Shown: positions 8,463 through 17,089, numbered from the stretch's first letter. The stretch is 64,000 nt of DNA from Agromyces soli (GCF_022811605.1 NZ_CP094533.1:558001-622000), one strand, 5' to 3'. Translations and numbers: made by a program. The notes: generated from the letters alone by a model not told the origin.

Positions 8463-9353
8463 TCAGTGGTCCTGTTCGATCGTGATCTGAGTGAATGGGT
8501 CGGTGAGCGGCTCGGCGAGGAGCGCGTCGTGGCCCCAGTCGGCGAGCGCGAGCCGGGCGACGCTCGCGCCGAAGGCGGCGGCCGTCACGAGGTCGCGGCC
8601 GGCGGCGAGCGCGGCCACGATGGCCGCGGCCGAGGCATCCCCGGCCCCCGTGGTCTCGACGACGCGCACCGCCTCGTCGCGCACGGCCGTGCCGGGGCCG
8701 CCCTCGGCGTCGAGCACGAGCATGCCCTCCGCGTCGAGGCGGGCGACGACCGCGCGGCCGAGCTCGTCGCGGATCCGCCGGGCCGCGGCGCGCGGGTCCG
8801 GGTCGATGAGGCGGAGCTGTACGCGGCTCGGCAGGATCACCGCGCCGGGCGGCGACACCCGTTCGAGGTAGTCGAGCCCGGACTCGCCGAGCAGCAGCTG
8901 GTGCGGGTCGACGCCCACGAGGACGCCGGGGGCCAGCCCCGCCGCGGTCTCCGGCGAGCTGTCGAGCAGCCCGTCGACCGGGCCGAGCGCCGTGGCCGGC
9001 GGCAGCGGCCGATCCTCCTCCGCGGGCTCGCCGCTCTCGAGCTCGACACCGCCGGGCGGGCGGGTCGGCACGATGCGACGGCCTTCGGCCGAGTTCAGGA
9101 TCCACAGCCGCGGCACCTCGACTACCGCGGTCGAGGCCCCGAGTCCGACGCCGAGCTCGTCGAAGAGCCGGCGGAACCGCGGCTCGTCGGCCGGGAGGTT
9201 GGCGCAGAGCTCGACCGCGGTGCCGGCGACGAGCCGGGCGCCGAGCGCGGCGAACAGCCCGGGCCCGCCGAGCCGGTCGAACCGCGCCCCCTCGCCCGCG
9301 ACCACCTGGTGGTCGACGGTGAGCCCGGCGCGTACGCCGACGACGACGGCCAT
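8463..9353 (-). CDS. PfkB-family carbohydrate kinase
   Basis: A 296-residue ribokinase-fold kinase. The C-terminal PfkB signature TTGAGDASAAA keeps the catalytic aspartate and the anion-hole GAG. The N-terminal half has the usual GGPGLFAALGARL substrate loop. It is short and divergent compared with ribokinase (about 305 aa). The start is shared with the last base of the YjbQ gene and its stop is 1 bp from the SIS gene, so kinase and SIS protein are coupled. It probably phosphorylates the imported or released sugar before the SIS protein acts. The sugar is unknown. Confidence 0.8.
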   Translation of the reverse strand: MAVVVGVRAGLTVDHQVVAGEGARFDRLGGPGLFAALGARLVAGTAVELCANLPADEPRFRRLFDELGVGLGASTAVVEVPRLWILNSAEGRRIVPTRPPGGVELESGEPAEEDRPLPPATALGPVDGLLDSSPETAAGLAPGVLVGVDPHQLLLGESGLDYLERVSPPGAVILPSRVQLRLIDPDPRAAARRIRDELGRAVVARLDAEGMLVLDAEGGPGTAVRDEAVRVVETTGAGDASAAAIVAALAAGRDLVTAAAFGASVARLALADWGHDALLAEPLTDPFTQITIEQDH

Positions 9354-9784
9354 CAGAACGACTGCACCGCGTACTGCACCGTGCGGTCGCGGGGGCCGTC
9401 GAGCTCGAGCAGGTAGACGCCCTGGCTGTGGCCGATGCCGAGCTCACCGCCGATGATGGGCAGCTGCAGGGACTGCACGCCGAACACGCAGCGCACGTGG
9501 GCGGCGGCGTCCTGGGGGCCGTCGTGCAGGTGCACGAAGGGCCGGTCGACCGGGATCTGCTCCTCGATGAAGAGCCGGATGTCCTGCAGGGTCGTGCCGT
9601 CGACGCCCGAGTTGAAGATGAAGGTGCAGGTGGTGTGCGGCAGGAAGACGTGCAGCAGCCCGTCGCCCGACGCCTGCGACGCCGCCTCGCGCAGTTGCGC
9701 GGTGACGTCGACGTAGTTGACGGGGTTCGGGTACCCCTCGGCCGGCTTCGTGTTGACGGGGAAGCTGGTCCAGGTGGTGGTCAT
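9353..9784 (-). CDS. YjbQ/UPF0047 family protein
   Basis: A 143-residue single-domain protein of the YjbQ family. Characteristic stretches are LHVFLPHTTCTFIFNSG (the family H-T-T pattern near residue 50), EEQIPVDRPFVH-LHDGPQDAAAHVRCVFG and GIGHSQGVYLLELDGPRDR. Family members are annotated as secondary thiamine-phosphate synthases, but this is a weak side activity and the real role is unknown. Its presence between a PfkB kinase and an ADP-ribosylglycohydrolase, with a 1-bp junction to the kinase, suggests it handles an intermediate of the same pathway, perhaps a phosphosugar. Confidence 0.85.
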   Translation of the reverse strand: MTTTWTSFPVNTKPAEGYPNPVNYVDVTAQLREAASQASGDGLLHVFLPHTTCTFIFNSGVDGTTLQDIRLFIEEQIPVDRPFVHLHDGPQDAAAHVRCVFGVQSLQLPIIGGELGIGHSQGVYLLELDGPRDRTVQYAVQSF

Positions 9785-9808
9785 AGCGGTGCCTTTCGTG
9801 GTGGTGGT

Positions 9809-11926
9809 TCAGCCGGAGAGCTCGCCGACGCGGAAGCCGTCGGCGCTCATCGTTCCGGTCTCGATGAGGAACCCGGCGCCGCCTCCGGCGGTCCGGGTGG
9901 TTCGGGTGTCGAGCACGGCGACGCCGTCGACCTCGACGCGGAGCCGATCGCCGGCGCATTCGGCCCGCACGAGATAGGGCCGGTCCGTCTCGACGGCGAA
10001 GGGGTGCTCGGCGAGCACGGATCGCTCGCCGTCGTGCTGCTCGATGGCGCGCAGCAGGCCGCCCGTGAACACGACGGCGGTGAAGCGGCGGTGCCCCCGC
10101 GCGCGGAGCACGAGGCCGGCCGCGTCGTGCAGCGAGAAGCGCAGGGTCGACTCGATCGCGTAGTCGCGCCACTCCCGGGTGCCGGTGGTGACGACGCCGA
10201 ACGCGCCGGGATGCGACACCGAGAAGGTGCTCGCGAAGTCGGCCTCGAAGTTCTTGGCCGAGCTGACCCAGGGCGCGAGCCCGGCGGGCTTCGTGTCCCA
10301 GATCGAGCTCAGCAGCAGCCCGGACTGGGCGAAGCCCTCCGGTGCACCGGCCCAGTCGACCTCGCGGACGAGCAGCTCGGGGGCGGCCCCGTCGTCGCGC
10401 CGCGCCGAGACGAGGAGGCGGAACGGCATCGCGTTGCCGTGAGCGGGGACGCGCCAGCTCAGCTCGGTCGCGCCCGGCTCGAGCCGCTGCCACGGCCCGT
10501 GCTCGGCGTGCACCGCGTCGTCGCCGTCGGCGAAGAGCACGCCGAGCCGGACGAGCGTCGCGCTGCCGTCGTGCGGGCGGCCGCCCTCGCCGGGCTCGCG
10601 CGCGCCGACGCGCGCCGTGACGAGGTGGCCGGGGTAGAGCGTCGGGCTCGCGAGCGTGGAGAAGTTGCCGATCGCGTCGCGGGGGTCGAGGAACACGGGC
10701 GTCGAGGCGACCGCCGTCGCTCCCGCCTCCGCGCCGACCCTGATCGCGCCCTCCGCGGCCGCGACGTGGCGCACCCGGGTGCCGGCGCCCAGATAGGGGC
10801 ACGACTCGAAGCCGTGCACCGCGCCGGGCAGCTCGAAGTCGAAGCGCGGCCGCCGGGCGGGCGCCGGGGCGCCGGGTCCGGTCTGCAGTGCGCGGGCGGC
10901 GTCGGCGATGCGCCGGGTTTCGCGCGCGGCATCCGTCACGCACTCCCCGCCGTCGGCGCTCACGACGAGCGCGCGATCCGCGACCGGCGCCCGCAGATCG
11001 GCCGCGCCGTCGAAGGCGGCGAGGCCGAGGCGGATGCCGGTGAGGCATCCCACCGTCCCGGCGTTGCTGTCCGTGTCGAAGCCGACCGAGGAGGCGATCG
11101 CCACCACCCGCCGGAAGTCGTCGCCGCCGAGCCGGAGCGCCGCGAGCGACATCGCCGTGTTCGCGAGCGAGTGGCACGGGCCGGGATGCACCGCGTAGCC
11201 GTGCACGCGGTCGACCCAGTCGCGGGCCGCACGCCAGTCGTCGCCGGGCCGGACGTGCTCGAGCACGTCGTCGATGACGCCGAGGAGCCGCGGATCGGCG
11301 ACGTGGCCGCGACCGAGCTCGACGAGCTCGTCGAGCTCCCGCATCTCGAACGCGGCCGCGCGCATCGCCGCGAAGAACGCCGCGCAGTCGAGCGCGACGC
11401 CGTCGTGGCTGACGCTCGCGGCGGCACGGGTCATCCGCACGGCCAGGCCGGGATCGCCCGGGGCCGCCATCGCGAACGCGTCGGAGAAGATCTGCGCGCC
11501 GATCTGCTCGGCGAGGGTGCGGCCGTTGCGGGCGATGGAGCCGCTCTCGGGCGCGCGCAGGCCGCGCACGAGGTTCAGGTACGCGGTGTGCTCGGTGGAG
11601 CGGCCGTAGCCGCCCCACCAGAGGATGGTGCGGTCCTCGACGATGGCGTTCAGCCAGCCGTCGCCGACGTCGGCCGCGCTCGGCTCGGCGCCGCCCGCGT
11701 CCTCCATCGCCCGCCCGAAGGCGAAGGTGCCCGAGATGTCGTCGTCCGCGACGATGAGCGGCAGACCGAGCTCCTCGTTCACGTAGCGTTCGACGAGGCC
11801 GAAGCGCTCGGCGATGTCCGGGTACGGCCAGCCCTCGACCGGTCGGCCGAGGTAGACGCCGATGAGCTTGCCGAGCACGCCGGCGTACACCCGGGCCTCG
11901 TAGTCGCGATCCAGTTCCACGCCCAT
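9809..11926 (-). CDS. ADP-ribosylglycohydrolase-family protein with C-terminal beta-sandwich domain
   Basis: A 705-residue two-part protein. Residues 1 to about 340 form an ADP-ribosylglycohydrolase (ARH/DraG) domain: the metal-binding ADDDISGTF (residues 60-68) and the second site SVGFDTDSNAGTVGCLTGIRLG, the family DTD-x-NA-x-G motif. Residues about 370-705 are rich in beta strand and resemble concanavalin/LamG-type carbohydrate-binding or DUF1961-like folds (WDTKPAGLAPW, SAKNFEADF, FLIETG). ARH enzymes cleave N- or O-glycosidic bonds of ADP-ribose; many bacterial paralogues act on other ribosyl compounds. There is no signal peptide, so it is cytoplasmic. It follows the permease gene at once and precedes YjbQ by 24 bp. 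I infer that it cleaves the imported glycoside. Confidence 0.8.
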   Translation of the reverse strand: MGVELDRDYEARVYAGVLGKLIGVYLGRPVEGWPYPDIAERFGLVERYVNEELGLPLIVADDDISGTFAFGRAMEDAGGAEPSAADVGDGWLNAIVEDRTILWWGGYGRSTEHTAYLNLVRGLRAPESGSIARNGRTLAEQIGAQIFSDAFAMAAPGDPGLAVRMTRAAASVSHDGVALDCAAFFAAMRAAAFEMRELDELVELGRGHVADPRLLGVIDDVLEHVRPGDDWRAARDWVDRVHGYAVHPGPCHSLANTAMSLAALRLGGDDFRRVVAIASSVGFDTDSNAGTVGCLTGIRLGLAAFDGAADLRAPVADRALVVSADGGECVTDAARETRRIADAARALQTGPGAPAPARRPRFDFELPGAVHGFESCPYLGAGTRVRHVAAAEGAIRVGAEAGATAVASTPVFLDPRDAIGNFSTLASPTLYPGHLVTARVGAREPGEGGRPHDGSATLVRLGVLFADGDDAVHAEHGPWQRLEPGATELSWRVPAHGNAMPFRLLVSARRDDGAAPELLVREVDWAGAPEGFAQSGLLLSSIWDTKPAGLAPWVSSAKNFEADFASTFSVSHPGAFGVVTTGTREWRDYAIESTLRFSLHDAAGLVLRARGHRRFTAVVFTGGLLRAIEQHDGERSVLAEHPFAVETDRPYLVRAECAGDRLRVEVDGVAVLDTRTTRTAGGGAGFLIETGTMSADGFRVGELSG

Positions 11927-11927
11927 C

Positions 11928-12752
11928 TCAGCCCTTCACCGCCCCGGCCGCCATGCCGTCGACGACGTAGCGCTGCAGGGCGATGAACACCGCGAGCACG
12001 GGGACGATGAGGATCAGCGCGCCGGCCATCATCGTGCCGATGTCGGTCGAGAAGGTGCCGTTCATCGTGAGGAAGCCGAGCGTGAGCGTCTGCGCCGACG
12101 GGTTCTGCAGGAACGTCGAGGAGATGAGGAACTCGTTCCAGGCGTTCAGCCCGACGATCACGCCGACCGTGATGAGGCCGGGCCGCACGAGCGGCAGCAG
12201 CACCCGGGTGACGAGCTGGAAGGTGCTGACGCCGTCCATCAGCGCGGCCTCTTCGAGCTCGGCCGGCACGTTCAGGAAGAAGGTGCGCATCATGAACGTC
12301 GCGAAGGGCATGTTCACCGCCGCGAGGATGACGCCGACGACGACCGGGCTGTCGGTGAGGTCGAGCGAGGCCACGACGGAATAGAGCGGGAAGATGAACA
12401 GCTGGATCGGCACCGTCATCGCCATCGTGAAGTAGACCATGATGGCCGGCCAGCGCCGCACCTTCTGCCCGGCGAGCACGTAGCCGGCGAGGCTCGAGCA
12501 GATCAGCACGACGAGCACGGTGGTGCCCGTCAGCAGCACGCTGTTCAGGAAGCCGGGGCCGAAGCCGCCGTAGGTCCACGCGGTGAAGAAGTTCTCGAAG
12601 CCGACGTGGGCGGGCAGCCCGAACGGGCTCTCCAGCACCTCCGCGTTCGTCTTGAAGCTGTTGATGAGCACGAGCAGCAGCGGGACCAGCGCGATCACCC
12701 CGAAGACCGCGAGCACGAGGTGCCCGGTCAGCTGCTTCAACGATCTGGTCAT
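11928..12752 (-). CDS. Carbohydrate ABC transporter permease (MalG type)
   Basis: A 274-residue permease with six hydrophobic helices and the EAA loop ELEEAALMDGVSTFQLVTRVLLPLVRP, which docks the ATPase. The end LQRYVVDGMAAGAVKG is typical of MalG/UgpE-family subunits. The ATG at 12752 overlaps the stop of the partner permease (ATGA). No ATPase gene is in the operon, so a shared MsmX/MsiK-type ATPase encoded elsewhere is required, a common arrangement for actinobacterial sugar importers. Confidence 0.9.
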   Translation of the reverse strand: MTRSLKQLTGHLVLAVFGVIALVPLLLVLINSFKTNAEVLESPFGLPAHVGFENFFTAWTYGGFGPGFLNSVLLTGTTVLVVLICSSLAGYVLAGQKVRRWPAIMVYFTMAMTVPIQLFIFPLYSVVASLDLTDSPVVVGVILAAVNMPFATFMMRTFFLNVPAELEEAALMDGVSTFQLVTRVLLPLVRPGLITVGVIVGLNAWNEFLISSTFLQNPSAQTLTLGFLTMNGTFSTDIGTMMAGALILIVPVLAVFIALQRYVVDGMAAGAVKG

Positions 12753-13678
12753 CGCATGAGCTCCGCCCTGCTGAGCCTCGTGTAGACCACGGAGGCGATG
12801 AGCCCGAAGAAGCTCATGATGATGCCGACCGCCGCGGCCTTGCCGAACTCGAACGAGGAGAACGCGAACGCGTAGGCGTAGGTGCCCATCACCTCGCTCG
12901 AGTGCGCCGGTCCGCCCTGCGTGAGGAGGAAGACGTAGTCGAAGGCGAGGAAGGAGAAGATCACGGTCATGACGCCCATGAGCATGAGCGTCGGCCGGAT
13001 GCTCGGCAGGTACACGTGCCGGAACACGCCCCAGCCGCTCGCTCCGTCGACGACGGCCGCCTCGACCTGGTCCATCGGAGTCTGCCGCATGGCACCGAGG
13101 TAGACGACCGTCAGGAAGCCCCAGTAGTGCCACATGTCGACTGCGGCGGCGGCGTACAGCGAGGTCTGCATCGAGGCGGTCGGCGAGGGGATGCCGAGCG
13201 CGCCGAACACACCGCCGTTCGGGTTGTAGATGATCGTCTGCCAGATGAGCGCGTTCACGACCGGCGCGAGCACGTAGGGCATGAGGAAGATCACCTGGTA
13301 GAAGGTGCGCATGCGCTTGCGGCGGAGGAGGAGCGCTGCGGTGAGCAGGCCCACGATCGCCGGCAGCGTGAGGAAGAGCACGAGCCAGGTGATGTTGTTC
13401 GTCAGCGAGGTGGCGAACACCGGGTCGGCGAGGATCTCGCGGAAGTTGTCGACGCCGACGAACGCGAAGTCGAAGCCGATCCCGCTCCAGTCGGTGAAGG
13501 CGAAGAGCAGGGTCAGGATGCCCGGGATGACGACGACGACGATCGAGAGCACGAGGGCGGGCGCGACGAGGGCGTAGTTGATCGCCGTGCGCTTGCGGAG
13601 GTGGGCGTTGCGGGTGCGGGCGGCCGGGGGCCGGGCCGGGCGGGCCGCGACCGCTGGGGGCGCGAGGTTCGCAGTCAT
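12749..13678 (-). CDS. Carbohydrate ABC transporter permease (MalF/UgpA type)
   Basis: A 309-residue inner-membrane permease. After a basic, Pro/Ala-rich cytoplasmic tail of about 30 residues come six helices. The periplasmic loop DWSGIGFDFAFVGVDNFREIL and the EAA motif QVEAAVVDGASGWGVFRHVYLPSIRP are characteristic of CUT1-family sugar transporters. The gene is 64 bp downstream of the solute-binding protein and overlaps the second permease by 4 bp. Confidence 0.9.
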   Translation of the reverse strand: MTANLAPPAVAARPARPPAARTRNAHLRKRTAINYALVAPALVLSIVVVVIPGILTLLFAFTDWSGIGFDFAFVGVDNFREILADPVFATSLTNNITWLVLFLTLPAIVGLLTAALLLRRKRMRTFYQVIFLMPYVLAPVVNALIWQTIIYNPNGGVFGALGIPSPTASMQTSLYAAAAVDMWHYWGFLTVVYLGAMRQTPMDQVEAAVVDGASGWGVFRHVYLPSIRPTLMLMGVMTVIFSFLAFDYVFLLTQGGPAHSSEVMGTYAYAFAFSSFEFGKAAAVGIIMSFFGLIASVVYTRLSRAELMR

Positions 13679-13742
13679 GTCGTTCGCTCCTGGGGGCGGG
13701 TGCGCCGCGCGTCGCCGTGCGGCGCACCCTTCCGTCGGTGGA

Positions 13743-15092
13743 TCAGTTCGCCGGCTCGGGGAGCGGCGGCACGAGGCCCTTGTCGAGCTCGCCGGTGAAG
13801 GTGCTCTCGACCTGGTCGAGGAACTGCTCGGTCGTCTGGGTCCCGAGCCAGACGCCGTCGACGTCGGTGAACAGCGTGGCCGTCGCGGGCGGGAAGAACG
13901 TGCCCGCGAAGAAGCCGTAGTTGCCGGCGTTCACGCCGTCGATGGTCTGCCGCATCGCCTCGACGAAGGGCTTGGAGAGCCCGTCGTAGTCGGCGGGGTC
14001 GAGCGGGAAGTCCTTCAGCGGCACCGCCCAGTAGCCCGGCCAGTCGCGGTTCATCTCCTTGGTGAAGTCCTCGGACATCATGTAGTCGATGACCTCGGCC
14101 GCGCCGTCGGGGTTCTTCGAGGCGGCGTTGATCGAGAGCGAGGCGGTCGTGCCGAGGGTGAAGTACGGCGACGGCAGCTCCGGGTTGATCGTCGGGAACG
14201 GCATGAAGCCGAGGTCCTCGGTGTTGCCCGCCTCGTCGTTGAAGTAGTTCGAGGCGAACTGGAACGCCAGGCTCGGCCCGATGAAGAACGGCGACTTCTC
14301 GGCGCTCAGCAGCTGCATCGACTGGTCGAAGTTCAACGTCGCGTAGTCGTCGCCGCCGAGGTAGCCGTCCTGGTAGAACTCGGCCGAGGCCGTCACCGCG
14401 TCCGCGATGCGCGGGTCGGTCCAGGGCACCTCGCCCTGGAGCGCCTGGTACACGGTCTTGCCGCCGGCGACTTGGGACAGAAACAGCGAGATGTAGTTCT
14501 GGTTGACCGGCTTCCAGCCCTGGTTGCCGGTGACCGAGGGGTACAGCCCGGCCGCGTCCGCGGCGTCCAGCACGTCGACGAACTCGTCGTACGTCGTCGG
14601 TACGTCGACGCCGAGGCTGTCGAGCACCTTGGTGTTGTAGAACACGCCGATGTCCTCGATCGAGTTCGGCAGCGAGTAGAGCTTGCCGTCGACGGTGCCC
14701 GAGTCGTAGATCGGCTCGAGGATGCGGTCCTGCCAGCCGTACTTCTCGGCGTACGGCGTCATGTCAGCGAGCTTGCCCTGCTGGGCGTAGGCCGCGGCGA
14801 ACGCCGGACCCGAGCCGTAGACGATGTCGGGCCCCTTGTTCGCCGTGAGGGCTACCTGCACGTTCTTGTCGACGGCGTTGTTGAAGGTGACCTGCAGTTC
14901 GTACTCGTCCTGCGAGGCGTTGAAGCCCTCGACCAGCACGTCCTTCATGACCTGCTGCTGCTGGGGCGGGGCACCCCAGAACCACAGTTCGAGCTTCTGG
15001 CGGCCGCCGGCTGCATCGCCGGAGCAGCCCGCCAGCGCGAGGGCGGCGACGACGGCCATACCGGCCGCTGCCACGAGCGTCTTCCTCGTCAT
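13743..15092 (-). CDS. ABC transporter solute-binding lipoprotein (family 1)
   Basis: A 449-residue extracellular binding protein with a lipoprotein signal peptide (lipobox LALAG-Cys23) and the family-1 solute-binding fold (LELWFWGAPPQQQQVMKDV at the mature N-terminus; GPDIVYGSGPAFAAAYAQ hinge; PFFIGPSLAFQFASNYF). It is the first gene of the ABC/ADP-ribosylglycohydrolase operon. Family-1 proteins bind oligosaccharides or glycosides, but the enzymes behind it point to an N-glycoside or ribosyl compound. The start at 15092 is preceded by GGGAGGATCCCCCA-like sequence on the coding strand. The control region 15093-15175 has an AT-rich motif shared with the nucleoside-hydrolase promoter. Confidence 0.9.
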   Translation of the reverse strand: MTRKTLVAAAGMAVVAALALAGCSGDAAGGRQKLELWFWGAPPQQQQVMKDVLVEGFNASQDEYELQVTFNNAVDKNVQVALTANKGPDIVYGSGPAFAAAYAQQGKLADMTPYAEKYGWQDRILEPIYDSGTVDGKLYSLPNSIEDIGVFYNTKVLDSLGVDVPTTYDEFVDVLDAADAAGLYPSVTGNQGWKPVNQNYISLFLSQVAGGKTVYQALQGEVPWTDPRIADAVTASAEFYQDGYLGGDDYATLNFDQSMQLLSAEKSPFFIGPSLAFQFASNYFNDEAGNTEDLGFMPFPTINPELPSPYFTLGTTASLSINAASKNPDGAAEVIDYMMSEDFTKEMNRDWPGYWAVPLKDFPLDPADYDGLSKPFVEAMRQTIDGVNAGNYGFFAGTFFPPATATLFTDVDGVWLGTQTTEQFLDQVESTFTGELDKGLVPPLPEPAN

Positions 15093-15144
15093 TGGGGGAT
15101 CCTCCCGTTCGGGTGGTGCGCTCCACTGCGCACCATTGGTCAGG

Positions 15145-15172
15145 TGGTATTGACTCTATAACCTTTATACCA
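15145..15172. promoter_or_regulatory. Candidate operator/promoter of the ABC operon
   Basis: An AT-rich island in GC-rich DNA. It contains the inverted repeat TGGTAT (15145-15150) / ATACCA (15167-15172). Within it is GGTATTG-N4-TATAAC (15146-15162), which recurs on the minus strand at 17136-17152 in the nucleoside-hydrolase promoter. The region lies 53-80 bp upstream of the solute-binding-protein start. Confidence 0.5.
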
Positions 15173-15175
15173 ATG

Positions 15176-15248
15176 CGTCAACGCCCTTCGTCAACGCCCT
15201 TCGTCAACGCCCTTCGTCAACGCCCTTCGTCAACGCCCTTCGTCAACG
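15176..15248. repeat. 13-bp tandem direct repeat
   Basis: Five exact copies of CGTCAACGCCCTT (15176-15240) plus an 8-bp partial copy that contains the stop codon of the nucleoside phosphorylase gene. On the minus strand each unit holds TGA, and since 13 is not a multiple of 3 the array places stops in all three frames just before the ABC operon promoter. Confidence 0.9.
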
Positions 15249-16133
15249 GCCGAGCCAGCGGCGCCCGCCGCGGGCGGCGGCCTCGGCATCCATCGCCGCG
15301 AGCTCGACGAGGCCGGCGAGCGCGAGCTCCGAGGCCGCCGCGTGGCCCGCCCCCGCCACGAAGGGCCGGTCGGCGATGACGTTGTCGGCGACGGAGCAGA
15401 CGGAGCCGCCGCGCTTGCCGAACAGCGCGGGAAGCGTGACGATCGCCGCAGACTCCCGGTCGCCGTTCAGCACCCCGGCCCGCGCCCAGGTCTCGAGGAT
15501 GTCGAGGTGCCATGGCTGGAAGTAGCCGCCCACCGAGGGGCGGCCGACGCCGCAGAAGTCGCTGTCGCTCGAACGCGTGACGCCCACGTGGTACGGCAGC
15601 CCGAGCGCCTCGGCCGCGCGCGACATCGCGACCACGACCTCGTAGGAGGCGACCGCCGGGTACGAGGCGGGGATGTACGCCTGCGTCATCCCCTCGTCGC
15701 GCACGACGCCCGAGGAGACGACGAGGTCGCCGGGGGCGACCGAGGGGTGGATGCCGCCGGAGCCGCCAACCCGGATGAAGGTGTCGGCGGCCGTGAACTC
15801 GAGCAGCTCGTGCAGGATCAGCTCGGCCTCCGGCGAGCCGCTGCCGCCCGAGACGAGCGTCACCGGCACGCCGCGGTGCGTGCCGCTCCAGGTGGTGAAC
15901 ATGCCGGAGCGGCCGATCAGCTCGGCGTCCTCGAGCCGGGCGGCCAGCTGGGTCGCCGGGTCGTCGTCGTAGGCGCACAGCGGGTCGCGCACCATCAGCA
16001 GCACGTAGCGCGCCACCTTGTCGGGGTCGAGCTGCGAGAGTGCGGGGCGCCCCTCGACGAGCAGTCCGCGCTTCGGCAGATTGCCCGCGAAGCGGTACTC
16101 GTCATAGAGGGCGGAGGGATCCCAGTTCGTCAT
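15243..16133 (-). CDS. Nucleoside phosphorylase (PNP/UDP family)
   Basis: A 296-residue member of the PNP/uridine-phosphorylase superfamily, catalysing phosphorolysis of a nucleoside to the free base and (deoxy)ribose-1-phosphate. Signatures are the phosphate loop VSGGSGSPEAELILHELLEF, TFIRVGGSGGIHPSVAPGDLVV (family IRVGTCGG pattern) and the C-terminal region with VCSVADN, where uridine phosphorylases have the helix-capping aspartate. The base specificity cannot be read. It is co-oriented with, and downstream of, the PfkB-like gene at 16178; the stop codon is embedded in the 13-bp tandem repeat. Confidence 0.8.
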   Translation of the reverse strand: MTNWDPSALYDEYRFAGNLPKRGLLVEGRPALSQLDPDKVARYVLLMVRDPLCAYDDDPATQLAARLEDAELIGRSGMFTTWSGTHRGVPVTLVSGGSGSPEAELILHELLEFTAADTFIRVGGSGGIHPSVAPGDLVVSSGVVRDEGMTQAYIPASYPAVASYEVVVAMSRAAEALGLPYHVGVTRSSDSDFCGVGRPSVGGYFQPWHLDILETWARAGVLNGDRESAAIVTLPALFGKRGGSVCSVADNVIADRPFVAGAGHAAASELALAGLVELAAMDAEAAARGGRRWLGR

Positions 16134-16177
16134 CGGGCAGGGCCTTTCCTGGAGTGGTGAGCGGATGGAGGGTGGAG

Positions 16178-17089
16178 TCAGTCGAGCTCGCGCGCGACGA
16201 GCGCGGCGGCCGAGCGGCGCACGCGCTCCCGCTCGGCGTCGCCGACGGGCGGAGCGCCCTCGGTGGCGACCACGACGGCCGCGGCGGCGGAGGCGAGCCG
16301 GGCGGCGTCGACCGGGTCACCGCTCGCCGCCCACGCCCCGAGGAAGGCGCCGGTGTAGCTGTTGCCGCCGCCGGTCGGATCGACCGCGGCGACGCGCACG
16401 GCCGGCACGCGGACGACGGTGTCGCCCTGGATGACGAGGGAGCCGTCCTCGCCGAGCCGGAGCAGCACGAGCGGGGCGAGGGTGCGGAGCTCTTCGACGG
16501 CCTCCGCGAGCGCGTCGACTCCGAAGAGCTCGACCGCCTCGGTGCGGTTGATCGAGACGGCGTCGACGAGCTCGGCCCGCTGCCGCACGACGCTGAGCCG
16601 ATCCGGCCTGGTGCACGCGGCCGAGAGCTCCCAGAGCAGCGGTACTGCCGCAGCGCGGGCGCGGTACCGCGCGATCGCCGCCCAGTAGGGCTCCTCGTCG
16701 TCGTGGAAGAGGTAGGCGCCGTCGAGCGCCTCCGGCGGTACGAGGACGTGCTCCGGCAGCGGGGTGTGCGCGTCGAAGTGCTCGAGCCCGAACTGCGGCG
16801 TCTCGACCCGCTCGCCGTCGGCGGCGTAGTCGATGCGGGTGCGCGGGCCGTGCTCACCGACGACGAAGAGGCCGTCGACGATCCCCCGCTCCGCGCACCA
16901 GGCGCGCAGTACCGCGAGGTCGGCCGAGCCGGTGCCCGAGACGAGCAGGCTGCGACCGGCCGCCGGCGCGACGAGGCTCGCCCCGACGGCGGCGTACGCC
17001 CCGGCGCCGCCGACCTCGGTGTGCGGCGGCCGCCCGGGCTGGTGCACCTCGTCGACGACGATGTGCGACAGGATCGCGATCTGCTGCAT
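16178..17089 (-). CDS. PfkB-family kinase-like protein with altered active site
   Basis: A 303-residue ribokinase-fold protein. The fold is clear (VGGAGAYAAVGASL substrate loop, INRTEAVELFG, LVLLRLGEDGSLV). But the catalytic signature, normally GAGD, reads DPTGGGNSYTGAF: the general-base aspartate is asparagine and the anion hole is GGGN. This variant is reminiscent of the Mak32-like branch of the PfkB family. It may be a weak kinase, or a binding or regulatory protein. It is the first gene leftward from the control region at 17126-17160 and divergent from the nucleoside hydrolase. Confidence 0.75.
   Translation of the reverse strand: MQQIAILSHIVVDEVHQPGRPPHTEVGGAGAYAAVGASLVAPAAGRSLLVSGTGSADLAVLRAWCAERGIVDGLFVVGEHGPRTRIDYAADGERVETPQFGLEHFDAHTPLPEHVLVPPEALDGAYLFHDDEEPYWAAIARYRARAAAVPLLWELSAACTRPDRLSVVRQRAELVDAVSINRTEAVELFGVDALAEAVEELRTLAPLVLLRLGEDGSLVIQGDTVVRVPAVRVAAVDPTGGGNSYTGAFLGAWAASGDPVDAARLASAAAAVVVATEGAPPVGDAERERVRRSAAALVARELD

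Noticed and set aside
9809-11926. Toxin-antitoxin or anti-phage ADP-ribosylation system based on the ARH-type protein
   Set aside because: No ADP-ribosyltransferase toxin is adjacent; the neighbours are an importer, kinase and SIS protein, so a catabolic role fits better.
15176-15248. CRISPR array
   Set aside because: The units are 13 bp, directly adjacent without spacers, and there are no cas genes.
16178-17089. Frameshift or sequencing error as the cause of the GGGN motif
   Set aside because: The reading frame is open over the full family length and motifs on both sides are normal, so a true substitution is more likely.
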